The position numbers and the translations under genes are program-made. Below, piece after piece: positions 8,778 to 17,522 of a DNA stretch of 64,000 bases (position 1 is its first letter; the number at the start of each line of letters is the position of its first letter). The stretch is from contig CAOYAN010000003.1 of the NCBI GenBank assembly GCA_948562205.1, positions 1 to 64,000 of the forward strand, read 5' to 3'. The DNA comes from an uncultured Clostridia bacterium. Its GTDB lineage: Bacteria > Bacillota > Clostridia > TANB77 > CAG-465. A model generated the notes under the pieces. It worked only from the letters and a program-made list of their open reading frames with translations, was not told the DNA's origin and ran no database searches.

Positions 8778-9803
8778 ATGATTAAGTATCCAAAAAAGTT
8801 AAATGAAAATGATACTATGGGAATTGTAGCGGTATCTGATTGTGCAAATGAAGATAAAATTGATATTTCTATATCTAATTTTAACAAATTAGGATTTAAT
8901 GTAGTTGAGACAGAAAGTGTTAGATGCTCTAATCTTTTAGTAAGTACTGATGGTAAAACACGTGCAGAAGAATTTATTGAGCTTTGGCAAAACAGAAATG
9001 TAAAATATATATTATCTGCTCGTGGTGGTGAATTTTTAATGGAAATGTTACCATATCTAGATGAATATAGTAATATGATAAGAATAAGTGAACCAAAGTG
9101 GGTACAAGGATATTCTGATCCAAGCCTTCTACTTTTTTATCTAACTACTAAGTTTGAAATTGCAACTATACATGCAGAAAATTTAAGTGAGTTTGCTATG
9201 GATCTGGGTAATTATCATAAATGTTTAAAAAATACTATTAATTTTTTAAAATCTAAAGATAATGAATTTGTAGAGGAGAGTTTTGATAAATATCAGTTAA
9301 CTGAATTTGAAGAAGGAAATTTTAGAGGATATAATTTAACAGAAGATTCAAAATGTGTATTGTTTGGTTCAAATGACAAAAATATAAGTGTTGAAGGTAG
9401 AATAATTGGTGGATGTATTGATGCTTTATCTATTTTACTTGGTACAAAATATGATTATACAAACAAGTTTTGCAAAAAATATGATGAGGGGATTATTTGG
9501 TATATAGATAATTGCGAACTAAATTCAGCAGAGTTTTATAGAAGACTTTGGCAGGCAAGAGAAGCTGGTTGGTTTTCTAATGTTAATGCTTTTTTAATAG
9601 GTAGGTCATATGCATTTACTAAATCTGTAGGCGATTTTACTTTCTTAGATGCTATAAATAAAGCATTATATGATCTTAATGTCCCTATAATATATAATGT
9701 TGATATTGGTCATGTACCTCCACAACTAACAATTATAAATGGTTCATATGCAAAAGTAGAATATAATGATGGTAAATTAAAACTTACACAAAAGCTTTGT
9801 TAA
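8778..9803 (+). CDS. S66 family LD-carboxypeptidase / MccF-like peptidase
   Basis: A 341-aa member of peptidase family S66, which contains LD-carboxypeptidases that trim cytoplasmic murein tetrapeptides and MccF-type self-immunity peptidases. Motifs seen: ARGGEF near 81-86, the nucleophile Ser113 in QGYSDPSLL, a candidate catalytic Glu in DNCELN, and the His in DIGHVPPQLT near the C-terminus. No signal peptide, consistent with cytosolic action. It sits directly behind rsmE with SD AGGAGG. Sequence alone does not separate muropeptide recycling from MccF-like detoxification; the C-terminal region and length look somewhat MccF-like. Confidence 0.85.
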   Translation: MIKYPKKLNENDTMGIVAVSDCANEDKIDISISNFNKLGFNVVETESVRCSNLLVSTDGKTRAEEFIELWQNRNVKYILSARGGEFLMEMLPYLDEYSNMIRISEPKWVQGYSDPSLLLFYLTTKFEIATIHAENLSEFAMDLGNYHKCLKNTINFLKSKDNEFVEESFDKYQLTEFEEGNFRGYNLTEDSKCVLFGSNDKNISVEGRIIGGCIDALSILLGTKYDYTNKFCKKYDEGIIWYIDNCELNSAEFYRRLWQAREAGWFSNVNAFLIGRSYAFTKSVGDFTFLDAINKALYDLNVPIIYNVDIGHVPPQLTIINGSYAKVEYNDGKLKLTQKLC

Positions 9804-9827
9804 AATCTAAATAAACTAAATGAAAAA

Positions 9828-9856
9828 TTGACTTTACATAAAAAACGTAGTATAAT
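9828..9856 (+). promoter_or_regulatory. Promoter of the 71-aa gene
   Basis: TTGACT (9828-9833), 17-base spacer, TATAAT (9851-9856). Transcription would begin near 9863. Confidence 0.85.
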
Positions 9857-9901
9857 AAATTGAAACAAAAAATAATAATCTACAAATTTGGAGGTAGGAA
9901 A

Positions 9902-10117
9902 ATGGCATTTGCTATGAAAATTGGTAGTCTTAAGAAGTATACTGATATTGCTAATGGAGTAAAGATCTATGCTAAGGATGGTAAAAATTACTTAGAAAAA
10001 GATGGCAAAACTTTCGATTTACCAAGTGGTAATATCAGCCTTGATGGAAAGAAAGTATACATTGATGGAAATTTAGTTTATACTGGAGATTATGTAAAAC
10101 CTAAGGAGGAGCATTAA
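9902..10117 (+). CDS. Small hypothetical protein, 71 aa
   Basis: I do not recognise this family. The product (MAFAMKIGSLKKY...) is small, soluble and beta-strand-rich, with repeated short DGK turns (AKDGKNYLEKDGKTFDL, SLDGKKVYIDGNLVYTG) like a small beta-meander. GGAGG at 9890-9894 fixes the ATG at 9902; the longer frame starting at a TTG at 9860 would begin at the transcription start. It has its own strong promoter, and a terminator stem overlaps its stop codon, so it is an independent and possibly highly expressed monocistronic gene. Confidence 0.75.
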   Translation: MAFAMKIGSLKKYTDIANGVKIYAKDGKNYLEKDGKTFDLPSGNISLDGKKVYIDGNLVYTGDYVKPKEEH

Positions 10118-10140
10118 AAAGCTTCTCCTTGACTTATTTT
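10103..10140 (+). terminator. Terminator overlapping the stop codon of the 71-aa gene
   Basis: A 10-bp stem AAGGAGGAGC/GCTTCTCCTT (one G-U pair) at 10103-10112/10121-10130. The TAA stop codon lies in the loop, and a mixed T-rich tail follows. Confidence 0.65.
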
Positions 10141-10211
10141 ATAATAATTGATTTTATTAGAATTATTTTGTTAGAAAGTTTAAAAAGTAATATTTTCTAA
10201 GTATTATATAT

Positions 10212-10252
10212 AAATATGGTAGAAGAAGTTTTAGTTTCTACCATATTTTTTA
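10212..10252 (+). terminator. Second terminator before rpoZ
   Basis: A 13-bp stem (10212-10224 with 10236-10248) followed by TTTTTT. It backs up the weaker hairpin at 10103. Confidence 0.85.
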
Positions 10253-10281
10253 TACTTGTCATAAAACCTTTTTAAAAATTA

Positions 10282-10310
10282 TTGTAAAAATTGTATATTT
10301 ATGATAAAAT
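10282..10310 (+). promoter_or_regulatory. Promoter of the rpoZ operon
   Basis: TTGTAA (10282-10287), 17-base spacer, TAAAAT (10305-10310). Confidence 0.6.
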
Positions 10311-10340
10311 AATAATATGTGATTAAAGGAGGAATTAGAA

Positions 10341-10586
10341 ATGTTAGCAGATCCTAATGTTAAAAAAATAATGCCTAAGGCTGGAAATAGATATCAATCA
10401 GCTTTAGCTATTGCAAAAAGAGCAAGAAATATTGAAAATAGAAGAGTAATTGAGGGTGACAATGATATAAAAGATGCTGTAGATATTGCAGCAAAAGAAA
10501 TTGTTGATGAAAAAGTTATTGTAAAATATAAAGGGGAATATGTATATAGACCTGAATTAGATGAAGTAGAAGAAATTAAGGAGTAG
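10341..10586 (+). CDS. rpoZ: RNA polymerase omega subunit
   Basis: An 81-aa omega subunit, which helps fold and assemble beta-prime in RNA polymerase. Typical segments are NRYQSALAIAKRARNI and the following DAVDIAAKEI...VIVKYK region. AAAGGAGG precedes the ATG. It heads an apparent operon with the kinase-like gene (3 bases downstream) and glmM. In many Bacillota rpoZ follows gmk; here no gmk is adjacent. Confidence 0.92.
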   Translation: MLADPNVKKIMPKAGNRYQSALAIAKRARNIENRRVIEGDNDIKDAVDIAAKEIVDEKVIVKYKGEYVYRPELDEVEEIKE

Positions 10587-10589
10587 CTT

Positions 10590-11150
10590 ATGGCAAAAAG
10601 ACATATTATAACTATAACTGGAGATCATGCAAGTGGACAAGGTACATTGTCCAATTTTTTAAATAAAGATCTTGGTTATGAAATTTATAGAAATGGTCAA
10701 TATGTAAGAAAGTTAGCACTTGATATGGGCATGTCTATAATAGATTTTCAAACATATTTAAATGAGCATCCAGAGCTTGATAATCAGATTGAAAAAAGTG
10801 CATCTGATTATGCAGCTTTACATGATAATGTAATAATAGATGCAAAACTTGGATGGTATGCTGTTCCATATTCTTTTAAGATATATCTAAAAGTTGATAT
10901 TGATGTTGCAGCCAAAAGAGCATTTATGGATGAGAATAGAAAATCTAGTGAAAATTATGAAAGTGTAGAACATGCTAAGGAAAAGATACTTTATAGATAT
11001 AATGAAGAAAATAAAAGATGGTTTGAAACTTATGGTATTAGAAGAGAGGACATGTCAAATTATGATTTAGTAGTAGATACTACAACTCTTACACCAGAAG
11101 AAGTAAAAGAAATAGTAGAAAAAGAATATTTTAAGTGGCTAGAGAATTAA
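10590..11150 (+). CDS. Cytidylate-kinase-like P-loop kinase
   Basis: A 186-aa AAA-type nucleoside-monophosphate kinase of the compact cytidylate-kinase-like family (archaeal Cmk type), expected to phosphorylate CMP/dCMP with ATP. The P-loop is degenerate but recognisable: ITGDHASGQGT at about residues 8-18, with Gln in place of the usual Lys. YRNGQYVRKLA and NVIIDAKLGWYAV follow the family pattern, and a lid-like KRAFMDENRKS segment is present. It lies between rpoZ and glmM where gmk would often be found. The missing P-loop Lys raises the possibility of altered or regulatory activity. Confidence 0.75.
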   Translation: MAKRHIITITGDHASGQGTLSNFLNKDLGYEIYRNGQYVRKLALDMGMSIIDFQTYLNEHPELDNQIEKSASDYAALHDNVIIDAKLGWYAVPYSFKIYLKVDIDVAAKRAFMDENRKSSENYESVEHAKEKILYRYNEENKRWFETYGIRREDMSNYDLVVDTTTLTPEEVKEIVEKEYFKWLEN

Positions 11151-11172
11151 TATATATTGTAGGAGGGATATA

Positions 11173-12537
11173 ATGAGAAAATATTTTGGAACTGATGGAA
11201 TAAGAAGAATAGCTAATACTGAGTTATCTCCAGAATTAGTATTTAGAGTAGCAAAAGCAGGAGCATATGTATTGTCAAAACATGCAAATCATGCGCCTAC
11301 CATTTTAATTGGAAGAGATACTAGAATATCTGGAACATTAATTGAAAGCGCAATGATTGCAGGTTTTTTAAGTTATGGTGCAAATGTAAAATCTTTAGGT
11401 GTTATACCAACACCTGCTGTTGCATATTTAACTAAAAAATTAAATGCAGATGCAAGTGTAGTAATATCTGCATCTCATAATACTTTTGAATTTAATGGAG
11501 TAAAATATTTTAGTAATAAGGGAATGAAAATATCTGATACTATTGAAGAAGAAATAGAAGAGATAATGGATTCTGGAAAGCTTAATGATTTTACTGCCGT
11601 AAATGAGAATATAGGTATTTCTGAGGTAAGAGAAGACTTAATAGAAGAGTACAAAAACTTTATTGTAGGAATTTTTAAAGATAGAATGAAAAACTGCAAG
11701 AAAGATAACTTTAGAGTAGTCATTGATACTGCAAATGGGGCAACATATAAAATTGCTGAAAAAATATTTAGTGAACTTGGAATTGAGTATAAGATTATAA
11801 ATAATGTACCAAATGGAATAAATATAAATAAAGCTTGTGGTTCAACTCATTTAGAGGGACTTAAAAAATATGTATTAGATAATCATTATGATTTAGGAAT
11901 TGCATATGATGGCGATGGTGATAGATGCCTTGCTATTGATGAGAAGGGAAATGTAATAGATGGAGACAAAATGCTTGCTATTACATCAAAATATTTGAGA
12001 AGTAAAAATGAACTAAAACAAGATACTATTGTTGCAACTGTAATGAGTAATTTAGGTCTTAAAAAATATGCTAAAGATAATGAACTTGATTTAAAACAAA
12101 CACAAGTTGGAGATAGATATGTTTTAGAAGAAATGTTAAAAAATGATTATAATCTTGGTGGAGAACAATCTGGACACATAATTTTCTTAGATTACAATCC
12201 AACAGGAGATGGAATACTTACATCACTTATGTTAATTCAGGTATTATTTGAAGAAGGAATAAAAGCATCTCAAGCTTGTGAGATAATTAACATATATCCA
12301 CAAGTTTTAGTAAATGCTAAAGTTAGTAATGATAAAAAATATGATTTTGAAAAAGATGCTGTTATCCGTGCAGAAATTGAGCAAGTAGAAGAGGAATTTG
12401 CTGGAAATGGTAGAGTTTTAATTAGAGCGTCTGGTACAGAGCCTTTAATTAGAGTTATGATTGAGGGAGAAAACCAAGAATACATTTCTGAGAAAGCTAA
12501 ATCTATTGCAGAACTTATTGAAGAAAGATTAAAATAA
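11173..12537 (+). CDS. glmM: Phosphoglucosamine mutase
   Basis: A 454-aa GlmM converting glucosamine-6-P to glucosamine-1-P for UDP-GlcNAc and hence peptidoglycan and surface glycans. The four alpha-phosphohexomutase domains are complete: active-site Ser101 in VISASHNTFEFNG, metal loop DGDGDRC, sugar-binding GGEQSGH and phosphate-binding RASGTEPLIRVM. The N-terminus MRKYFGTDGIRR is typical. SD AGGAGGG. Third gene of the rpoZ operon, followed by a strong terminator. Confidence 0.96.
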   Translation: MRKYFGTDGIRRIANTELSPELVFRVAKAGAYVLSKHANHAPTILIGRDTRISGTLIESAMIAGFLSYGANVKSLGVIPTPAVAYLTKKLNADASVVISASHNTFEFNGVKYFSNKGMKISDTIEEEIEEIMDSGKLNDFTAVNENIGISEVREDLIEEYKNFIVGIFKDRMKNCKKDNFRVVIDTANGATYKIAEKIFSELGIEYKIINNVPNGININKACGSTHLEGLKKYVLDNHYDLGIAYDGDGDRCLAIDEKGNVIDGDKMLAITSKYLRSKNELKQDTIVATVMSNLGLKKYAKDNELDLKQTQVGDRYVLEEMLKNDYNLGGEQSGHIIFLDYNPTGDGILTSLMLIQVLFEEGIKASQACEIINIYPQVLVNAKVSNDKKYDFEKDAVIRAEIEQVEEEFAGNGRVLIRASGTEPLIRVMIEGENQEYISEKAKSIAELIEERLK

Positions 12538-12557
12538 AAATTAAGTATAATAATATA

Positions 12558-12590
12558 AAAAGGCGCACTTTTAATGAAGTGTGCCTTTTG
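12558..12590 (+). terminator. Terminator after glmM
   Basis: A 13-bp stem AAAAGGCGCACTT/AAGTGTGCCTTTT with a 6-base loop. Because the stem starts with A and ends with T runs it can act in both directions. Confidence 0.85.
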
Positions 12591-12791
12591 TATAAAAAAT
12601 TATTTTCCGATTTATTCCATCAATACAATTATCATATAACCAAATTTTTAAACTTGTCATATCATTAGTTTCATAGTAATTTACAAGCATACTTTTAAAT
12701 GTACCATCTAACTCAACTGGAATTGAAATAATACCACATCTATTTTCAATTAATATTTTTCATCTTGTGACATTTTAAATTTATCTTTCAT
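12571..12791 (-). pseudogene. Decayed gene remnant, possibly Fic-family C-terminus
   Basis: This is the only gene-like content in the 512-base interval 12538-13049. On the minus strand an ATG at 12791 preceded by AAGG starts MKDKFKMSQDEKY and then hits a TAA. One frame over, translation continues ILIENRCGIISIPVELDG... YYETNDMTSLKIWLYDNCIDGI to a TAA at 12573-12571. The second piece resembles the short C-terminal tail of some Fic-family proteins, but that is from memory and weak. The broken frame and absent catalytic part indicate a remnant. Its 3' end runs into the glmM terminator. The rest of the interval (about 12800-13000) is AT-rich and empty. Confidence 0.45.
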
Positions 12792-13000
12792 TATTCTTAC
12801 CTTTGTATAATTTTTACTATAATTTAATTATATCATATTGATTAATTTTTGTCAGTAATATTTAGAATTAATATAATTTTTTTCATATTATAATATTTTT
12901 ATAATTTTATTTTTTTCTACATTATAATAAAAAGGTTTTAAAATATATGTTTTTAAAGGTTTATTCTTAATTTTTCTAAAAAACACATGTTTAAAATTAG

Positions 13001-13029
13001 TTGACACAACGCTAAATATTAGATATAAT
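13001..13029 (+). promoter_or_regulatory. Promoter of priA
   Basis: TTGACA (13001-13006), 17-base spacer, TATAAT (13024-13029): perfect consensus. Confidence 0.88.
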
Positions 13030-13049
13030 ATGTTTCGAGGTAAAAAAAT

Positions 13050-15311
13050 ATGATAATTGCAAAAATACTTATAAATACATCAGTAAAAAGTTTGAACAAA
13101 GTGTATGATTATATAGTACCAGAGTTATTAGAACAAGAAGCAGAAATTGGTAAAAGAGTTTTAGTAAGTTTTGGTAGAGGTAAAAATACTGAAGAAGGAA
13201 TAATAGTAAAACTTGTAGAAGAAACAAAAGAAGAAGTAGATAAAAGAGGTTATAAATTGAAGGAAATATCTGAAATATTAGATGAAGTATCTTATGTTGA
13301 TGAAGAAAGGCTAAAACTTGCAAAATATATTTCATATGTATATTTTTGTAATGTTTATGACGCATTAAAGCTTATGTTTCCACCAGGTACAGCATCTAAA
13401 AATAGTAGCAAGAATTTAAATACAAAGCAAGATACAAGAGTAATGCTTGCAAAGTCACCAGATGAGATAATGATGGATATAGAAAATAATATTATAAAAA
13501 GTGCAAAGCATATCCAATTACTTACTTTTTTAATGTATAATGAATATGTATTAACATCAGATGTAATAGATGGACTTGGTATAAGTAGGGCTGTTATAAA
13601 TACAGTTGTAAAAAATGGGTATATAACTCTAACTAAGGTAGATAGAGAAGTAGATCTCCTAAAAGATTACAATGTAGAGAGAACATATGCTAAGGATCCA
13701 ACTCCAGAACAAAGGGAAGTTATAAATAAAATTGGAAGTTATATATATGATGAAAAATATAGACAATGTTTAATTTTTGGTGTTACTGGTAGTGGTAAAA
13801 CAGAAGTATATTTACAGTTAATTGAAAAAGTTCTAAATCAAGGAAAAAAAGCAATAGTTCTAGTTCCTGAAATATCGCTTACATATCAAACTGTTACAAG
13901 ATTTTTATCAAGGTTTGGCAATAATGTAGCAATTCTTCATAGTAAAATGACGATTGCAAAAAGAAAAGAAGAATATAAAAGGATAAAACAGGGAAAAGTA
14001 GATATAGTAATTGGAGCAAGATCTGCTATATTTGCACCACTTGATGATTTAGGTTTGGTTATAATAGATGAAGAGCATGACTCAAGTTATTATTCACAGA
14101 CAACACCTAAATACTCAACAAAAGATATAGCAGCATATATTTGTAAAACAAAAGATGCTATTCTTGTTCTAGGATCTGCAACACCAGAGATTAGTACATA
14201 TAATAAGGCTAAAAATGGATTAATAGATTTATTTTATATGAAATCAAGACCTGGTATTGCTGTTCTTCCTAAGATAGAGTTAATTGATATGAGACAAGAA
14301 AGGGTTTTAGGCAATACATCAGTTTTAAGTACTGCACTAAAAGAAGAAATTAGTAAAAATATAAAAAATAATGAACAGACAATGATATTTTTAAATAAGA
14401 GAGGATATACATCATATCTTACTTGTAAATCTTGTGGTTATGTATTTAAGTGTCCAAATTGTGATGTATCTATGACATATCATAAAACAAATAATTTGCT
14501 TTTGTGTCATTATTGTTCACATGTAGAAAGAAATATTGAAATTTGTCCTGAATGTGGAAGTATTGATATTTCAAGTGGTACTATAGGTACTCAAAAATTA
14601 GAGGAAGAGTTAAGAGAAGTATTTCCAAATATTTCTATTCTTAGAATGGATGCAGATACAACAATTGCAAAAGATTCACATCAAAAAATATTAGATAAGT
14701 TCAAAAATGAAAATATTAATGTTTTAGTTGGAACACAAATGATAAGTAAAGGACATGATATTGCAAATGTAACACTTGTAGGAATACTTGGAGTGGATGC
14801 TTTACTTGGCTTAAATGATTATACAGCATCAGAGAAAGCATTTTCTAATATTTATCAAGTAGCAGGACGTGCAGGACGTGCAAAGCTTCCAGGAAGAGTT
14901 CTAATTCAGACAAATGATACAAGTAATTATATTTTAAATTCAATAGAAGAAAATGATTATGAAAAATTTTTTGAAAATGAAATTGAATATAGAAAAACTT
15001 TTGGATATCCACCATTTTTAGACATTGTATTATTTGAACTTGTAGGTGGAGATTTTAAGGTAGTAAGAGAAGAGGCTGAAAAACTGTACAATATATTAAT
15101 TCAAAAAAATGCAAATGAATACAGAGTATTTTCACCAAAGTCTCCATATATTCAAAAGTTAAATAATAAATATAGGGTAAATATTATAATGAAAACAAAG
15201 CTTAGTACTAGAATATATAATATAATATATGAAAAAATAAGTGTGTATAATAAATATAAAAAGAAAAATGTTTCACTTACAGTATCAAAAAATCCAACAT
15301 TTATAAATTAA
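13050..15311 (+). CDS. priA: Primosomal replication restart helicase PriA
   Basis: A 753-aa PriA, the 3'-5' superfamily 2 helicase that reloads the replisome at stalled forks. After an N-terminal DNA-binding region come Walker A GVTGSGKT (244-251), Walker B DEEHD (340-344), and helicase motifs GSATPEIS and VAGRAGRA. Between the helicase lobes sits a zinc-binding insert with paired cysteines (CKSCGYVFKCPNCDVS, LLCHYCSH, CPECGS). Length is normal. The SD GAGG is modest. It has its own strong promoter. Confidence 0.96.
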   Translation: MIIAKILINTSVKSLNKVYDYIVPELLEQEAEIGKRVLVSFGRGKNTEEGIIVKLVEETKEEVDKRGYKLKEISEILDEVSYVDEERLKLAKYISYVYFCNVYDALKLMFPPGTASKNSSKNLNTKQDTRVMLAKSPDEIMMDIENNIIKSAKHIQLLTFLMYNEYVLTSDVIDGLGISRAVINTVVKNGYITLTKVDREVDLLKDYNVERTYAKDPTPEQREVINKIGSYIYDEKYRQCLIFGVTGSGKTEVYLQLIEKVLNQGKKAIVLVPEISLTYQTVTRFLSRFGNNVAILHSKMTIAKRKEEYKRIKQGKVDIVIGARSAIFAPLDDLGLVIIDEEHDSSYYSQTTPKYSTKDIAAYICKTKDAILVLGSATPEISTYNKAKNGLIDLFYMKSRPGIAVLPKIELIDMRQERVLGNTSVLSTALKEEISKNIKNNEQTMIFLNKRGYTSYLTCKSCGYVFKCPNCDVSMTYHKTNNLLLCHYCSHVERNIEICPECGSIDISSGTIGTQKLEEELREVFPNISILRMDADTTIAKDSHQKILDKFKNENINVLVGTQMISKGHDIANVTLVGILGVDALLGLNDYTASEKAFSNIYQVAGRAGRAKLPGRVLIQTNDTSNYILNSIEENDYEKFFENEIEYRKTFGYPPFLDIVLFELVGGDFKVVREEAEKLYNILIQKNANEYRVFSPKSPYIQKLNNKYRVNIIMKTKLSTRIYNIIYEKISVYNKYKKKNVSLTVSKNPTFIN

Positions 15312-15378
15312 ATAGTATTGATAATTTTTGAAATTTTAGGTAAAATATAAATATAGTAATAAAAGGAGAGATTAATAT

Positions 15379-16989
15379 ATGAAAATAACTTTTTATGGAG
15401 CAGCAAAGACTGTTACAGGATCATGTCATATGGTAGAGGCAAATGATAAAAAGTTTTTGATAGATTGTGGACTTTTTCAAGGAAAATTAACCGATCAAAT
15501 GTTAAACTATGAGGAATTTCCATTTAACTTATCAGAAATTGATTTTGTAATTTTAACTCATGCACATATTGATCATAGTGGAAGAATACCAAGGTTGTAT
15601 AAACTTGGATATACAGGACCAATATATGCTACAAGTGCAACTAAGCAATTATGTTCAATAATGCTTGCAGATAGTGGTCATATACAAGAAAAAGAAATAG
15701 AATGGGTAAATAGAAAAAGAATTAGGGCTGGTAAAAAAACTACTGAACCTATATATACTGCTCAAGATGGTATTGATTCTATGCAACTTTTCAAAGGTAT
15801 AGAATATAATGAAGAAGTAGTAATAGACAAAAATATTAGATTTAAATTAGTTGATGCAGGACATATGCTAGGATCTAGTATAGTTGAGTTATATGTAACA
15901 GAAAATGGTAAAGAAGAAAAAACTGTATTTAGTGGAGATTTAGGTAATGTTAATATGCCAATAATTAATGATCCAACATTTATTGAAGAAGCAGACCATT
16001 TAGTAATTGAATCAACATATGGAGATAGACTTCATGGTAAAATGACAGATCAATCTGGAAAATTAATAGAGATAATAATTGATACTATAAATAGGGGTGG
16101 AAATGTTATAATACCTTCATTTGCAGTTGGCAGAACACAAGAAATATTATATGAAATAAATAAATATTATGTTGAAAATTCTGCACTAAAAGATATTGTA
16201 TCTAAAATACCTATATATGTAGATAGTCCACTTGCAATAAATGCTACTAAAATATTTGAGGAAAATCCTGAATATTATGATGAAGATGCTCTAAGATATT
16301 TACTTAAGGGAGATAATCCATTAGAGTTTGAAAACCTACATTTTACTTCTAGTGCAGAAGAATCAAAAGCATTAAATGAAGATATGACACCAAAGGTTAT
16401 AATTTCTGCTAGTGGTATGTGTGAAGTTGGTAGAATTAAGCATCACTTAAAACATAATTTATATAGACCTGAGTGTACAGTACTTTTTGTTGGATATCAA
16501 GCAGAGGGAACTTTAGGTAAAAAAATACTTAGTGGTGATAGACTAGTTAAAATATTTGGAGAGGAAATAGCTGTAAATGCTGAGATTAGATATTTAGATG
16601 CATTTTCTGGTCATGCTGATCAAGAGTTGCTTTTAAAATGGATTAATGCTTTCAAAAAAAAGCCAGAGAATATATTTATTGTTCATGGAGAATATGAAGC
16701 ACAGGAAGTATTTAAAGATAAGATAACAAAAAAATTTGGAATTGATACATATATTCCAAGCTATGAAGAAACATATGATATGAGTGGTGATCTTATACAT
16801 ACTAAACATCCAAGTTATAAATCTGCTAGATTTGATATACTTGAAATGTTATCTTTCTTAAAACAGGATGTAGATGACATGACAAACTCTGTGAAATCAG
16901 AAATTAAAAATAATATTGAGATGTCTGATCTTGTTACAATACTTGAAAAACTTGAAGAGGTTAAAAAGGCAATTTCTAATGTAAAATAA
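15379..16989 (+). CDS. MBL-fold beta-CASP RNA-processing hydrolase
   Basis: A 536-aa metallo-beta-lactamase/beta-CASP protein of the CPSF73-like ribonuclease group. The zinc motif HAHIDH is at residues 61-66, followed by DAGHMLGSS, the FSGDLG aspartate, the beta-CASP core (VIESTYGDR, IPSFAVGRTQEILY, VDSPLAINAT, ISASGMCEVGRIKHHLK) and the C-terminal RMMBL motif DAFSGHADQ...IVHGE. The last ~70 residues form a helical tail. Expected to act in the cytosol on RNA. Monocistronic with a strong terminator. Confidence 0.88.
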   Translation: MKITFYGAAKTVTGSCHMVEANDKKFLIDCGLFQGKLTDQMLNYEEFPFNLSEIDFVILTHAHIDHSGRIPRLYKLGYTGPIYATSATKQLCSIMLADSGHIQEKEIEWVNRKRIRAGKKTTEPIYTAQDGIDSMQLFKGIEYNEEVVIDKNIRFKLVDAGHMLGSSIVELYVTENGKEEKTVFSGDLGNVNMPIINDPTFIEEADHLVIESTYGDRLHGKMTDQSGKLIEIIIDTINRGGNVIIPSFAVGRTQEILYEINKYYVENSALKDIVSKIPIYVDSPLAINATKIFEENPEYYDEDALRYLLKGDNPLEFENLHFTSSAEESKALNEDMTPKVIISASGMCEVGRIKHHLKHNLYRPECTVLFVGYQAEGTLGKKILSGDRLVKIFGEEIAVNAEIRYLDAFSGHADQELLLKWINAFKKKPENIFIVHGEYEAQEVFKDKITKKFGIDTYIPSYEETYDMSGDLIHTKHPSYKSARFDILEMLSFLKQDVDDMTNSVKSEIKNNIEMSDLVTILEKLEEVKKAISNVK

Positions 16990-16996
16990 AAGTTAT

Positions 16997-17029
16997 AAAA
17001 TCGGAGTGTATATGTACATTTCGATTTTT
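16997..17029 (+). terminator. Terminator after the beta-CASP gene
   Basis: A 14-bp stem (16997-17010 with 17015-17028, two G-U pairs, TATG loop) ending in a T run. Confidence 0.9.
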
Positions 17030-17084
17030 CTCTTGTAAAAATATATTAAATATAGTAATATATATATAGTACTTGGAGGTAATA

Positions 17085-17513
17085 ATGAATAATAAAGGAA
17101 TTTCTATGATGATGCTTGTTGTTGCAACATCTATTATGATGATACTTATAACTTCTGCTAGTGTTATAGGGATAAATTCTATAAATACTGCTAAATTTGA
17201 AGAATATAAATCTATACTTGAAAGAGTAGAAGATGATGTAAATTATTACTATGTAGAAAATGGAACTTTACCAATTAAAGAGAATAGCAGAACTGAAATA
17301 ATTGATCCAGCATCTATTAATACTGAATTTTATAATCAAGTTATAGAAGAAGGAGATAGTACTGATATATTATATATTATTGATTTAAAAAAATTAGAAG
17401 ATAATACAATAAATTTTAATCAAAATGATATTTTTGTAGTTGCTAGAAATTCACATAATGTGTACTTATTAAGCGGTTTTACATATAAATCAAAAATATA
17501 TTATAAAATATAA
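17085..17513 (+). CDS. Type IV pilin-like protein
   Basis: A 142-aa protein with a prepilin-like N-terminus: a short basic leader (MNNKG), then a ~23-residue hydrophobic helix (ISMMMLVVATSIMMILITSA) and a soluble domain starting with a KFEEYKSILERVEDDVNYYYVENGTLPI region like a pseudopilin alpha-1/loop. The usual Glu at mature position 5 is not present, so processing by a prepilin peptidase is uncertain. GGAGGT at 17075-17080 sets the ATG at 17085. No pilus assembly genes are adjacent. dusB starts 9 bases after the stop codon, so the two are co-transcribed. Confidence 0.6.
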   Translation: MNNKGISMMMLVVATSIMMILITSASVIGINSINTAKFEEYKSILERVEDDVNYYYVENGTLPIKENSRTEIIDPASINTEFYNQVIEEGDSTDILYIIDLKKLEDNTINFNQNDIFVVARNSHNVYLLSGFTYKSKIYYKI

Positions 17514-17522
17514 GGAGAAGAA

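Noticed and set aside
13069..13365. A 98-codon minus-strand frame opposite priA
   Set aside because: It overlaps the conserved N-terminus of PriA and has no recognisable protein features.
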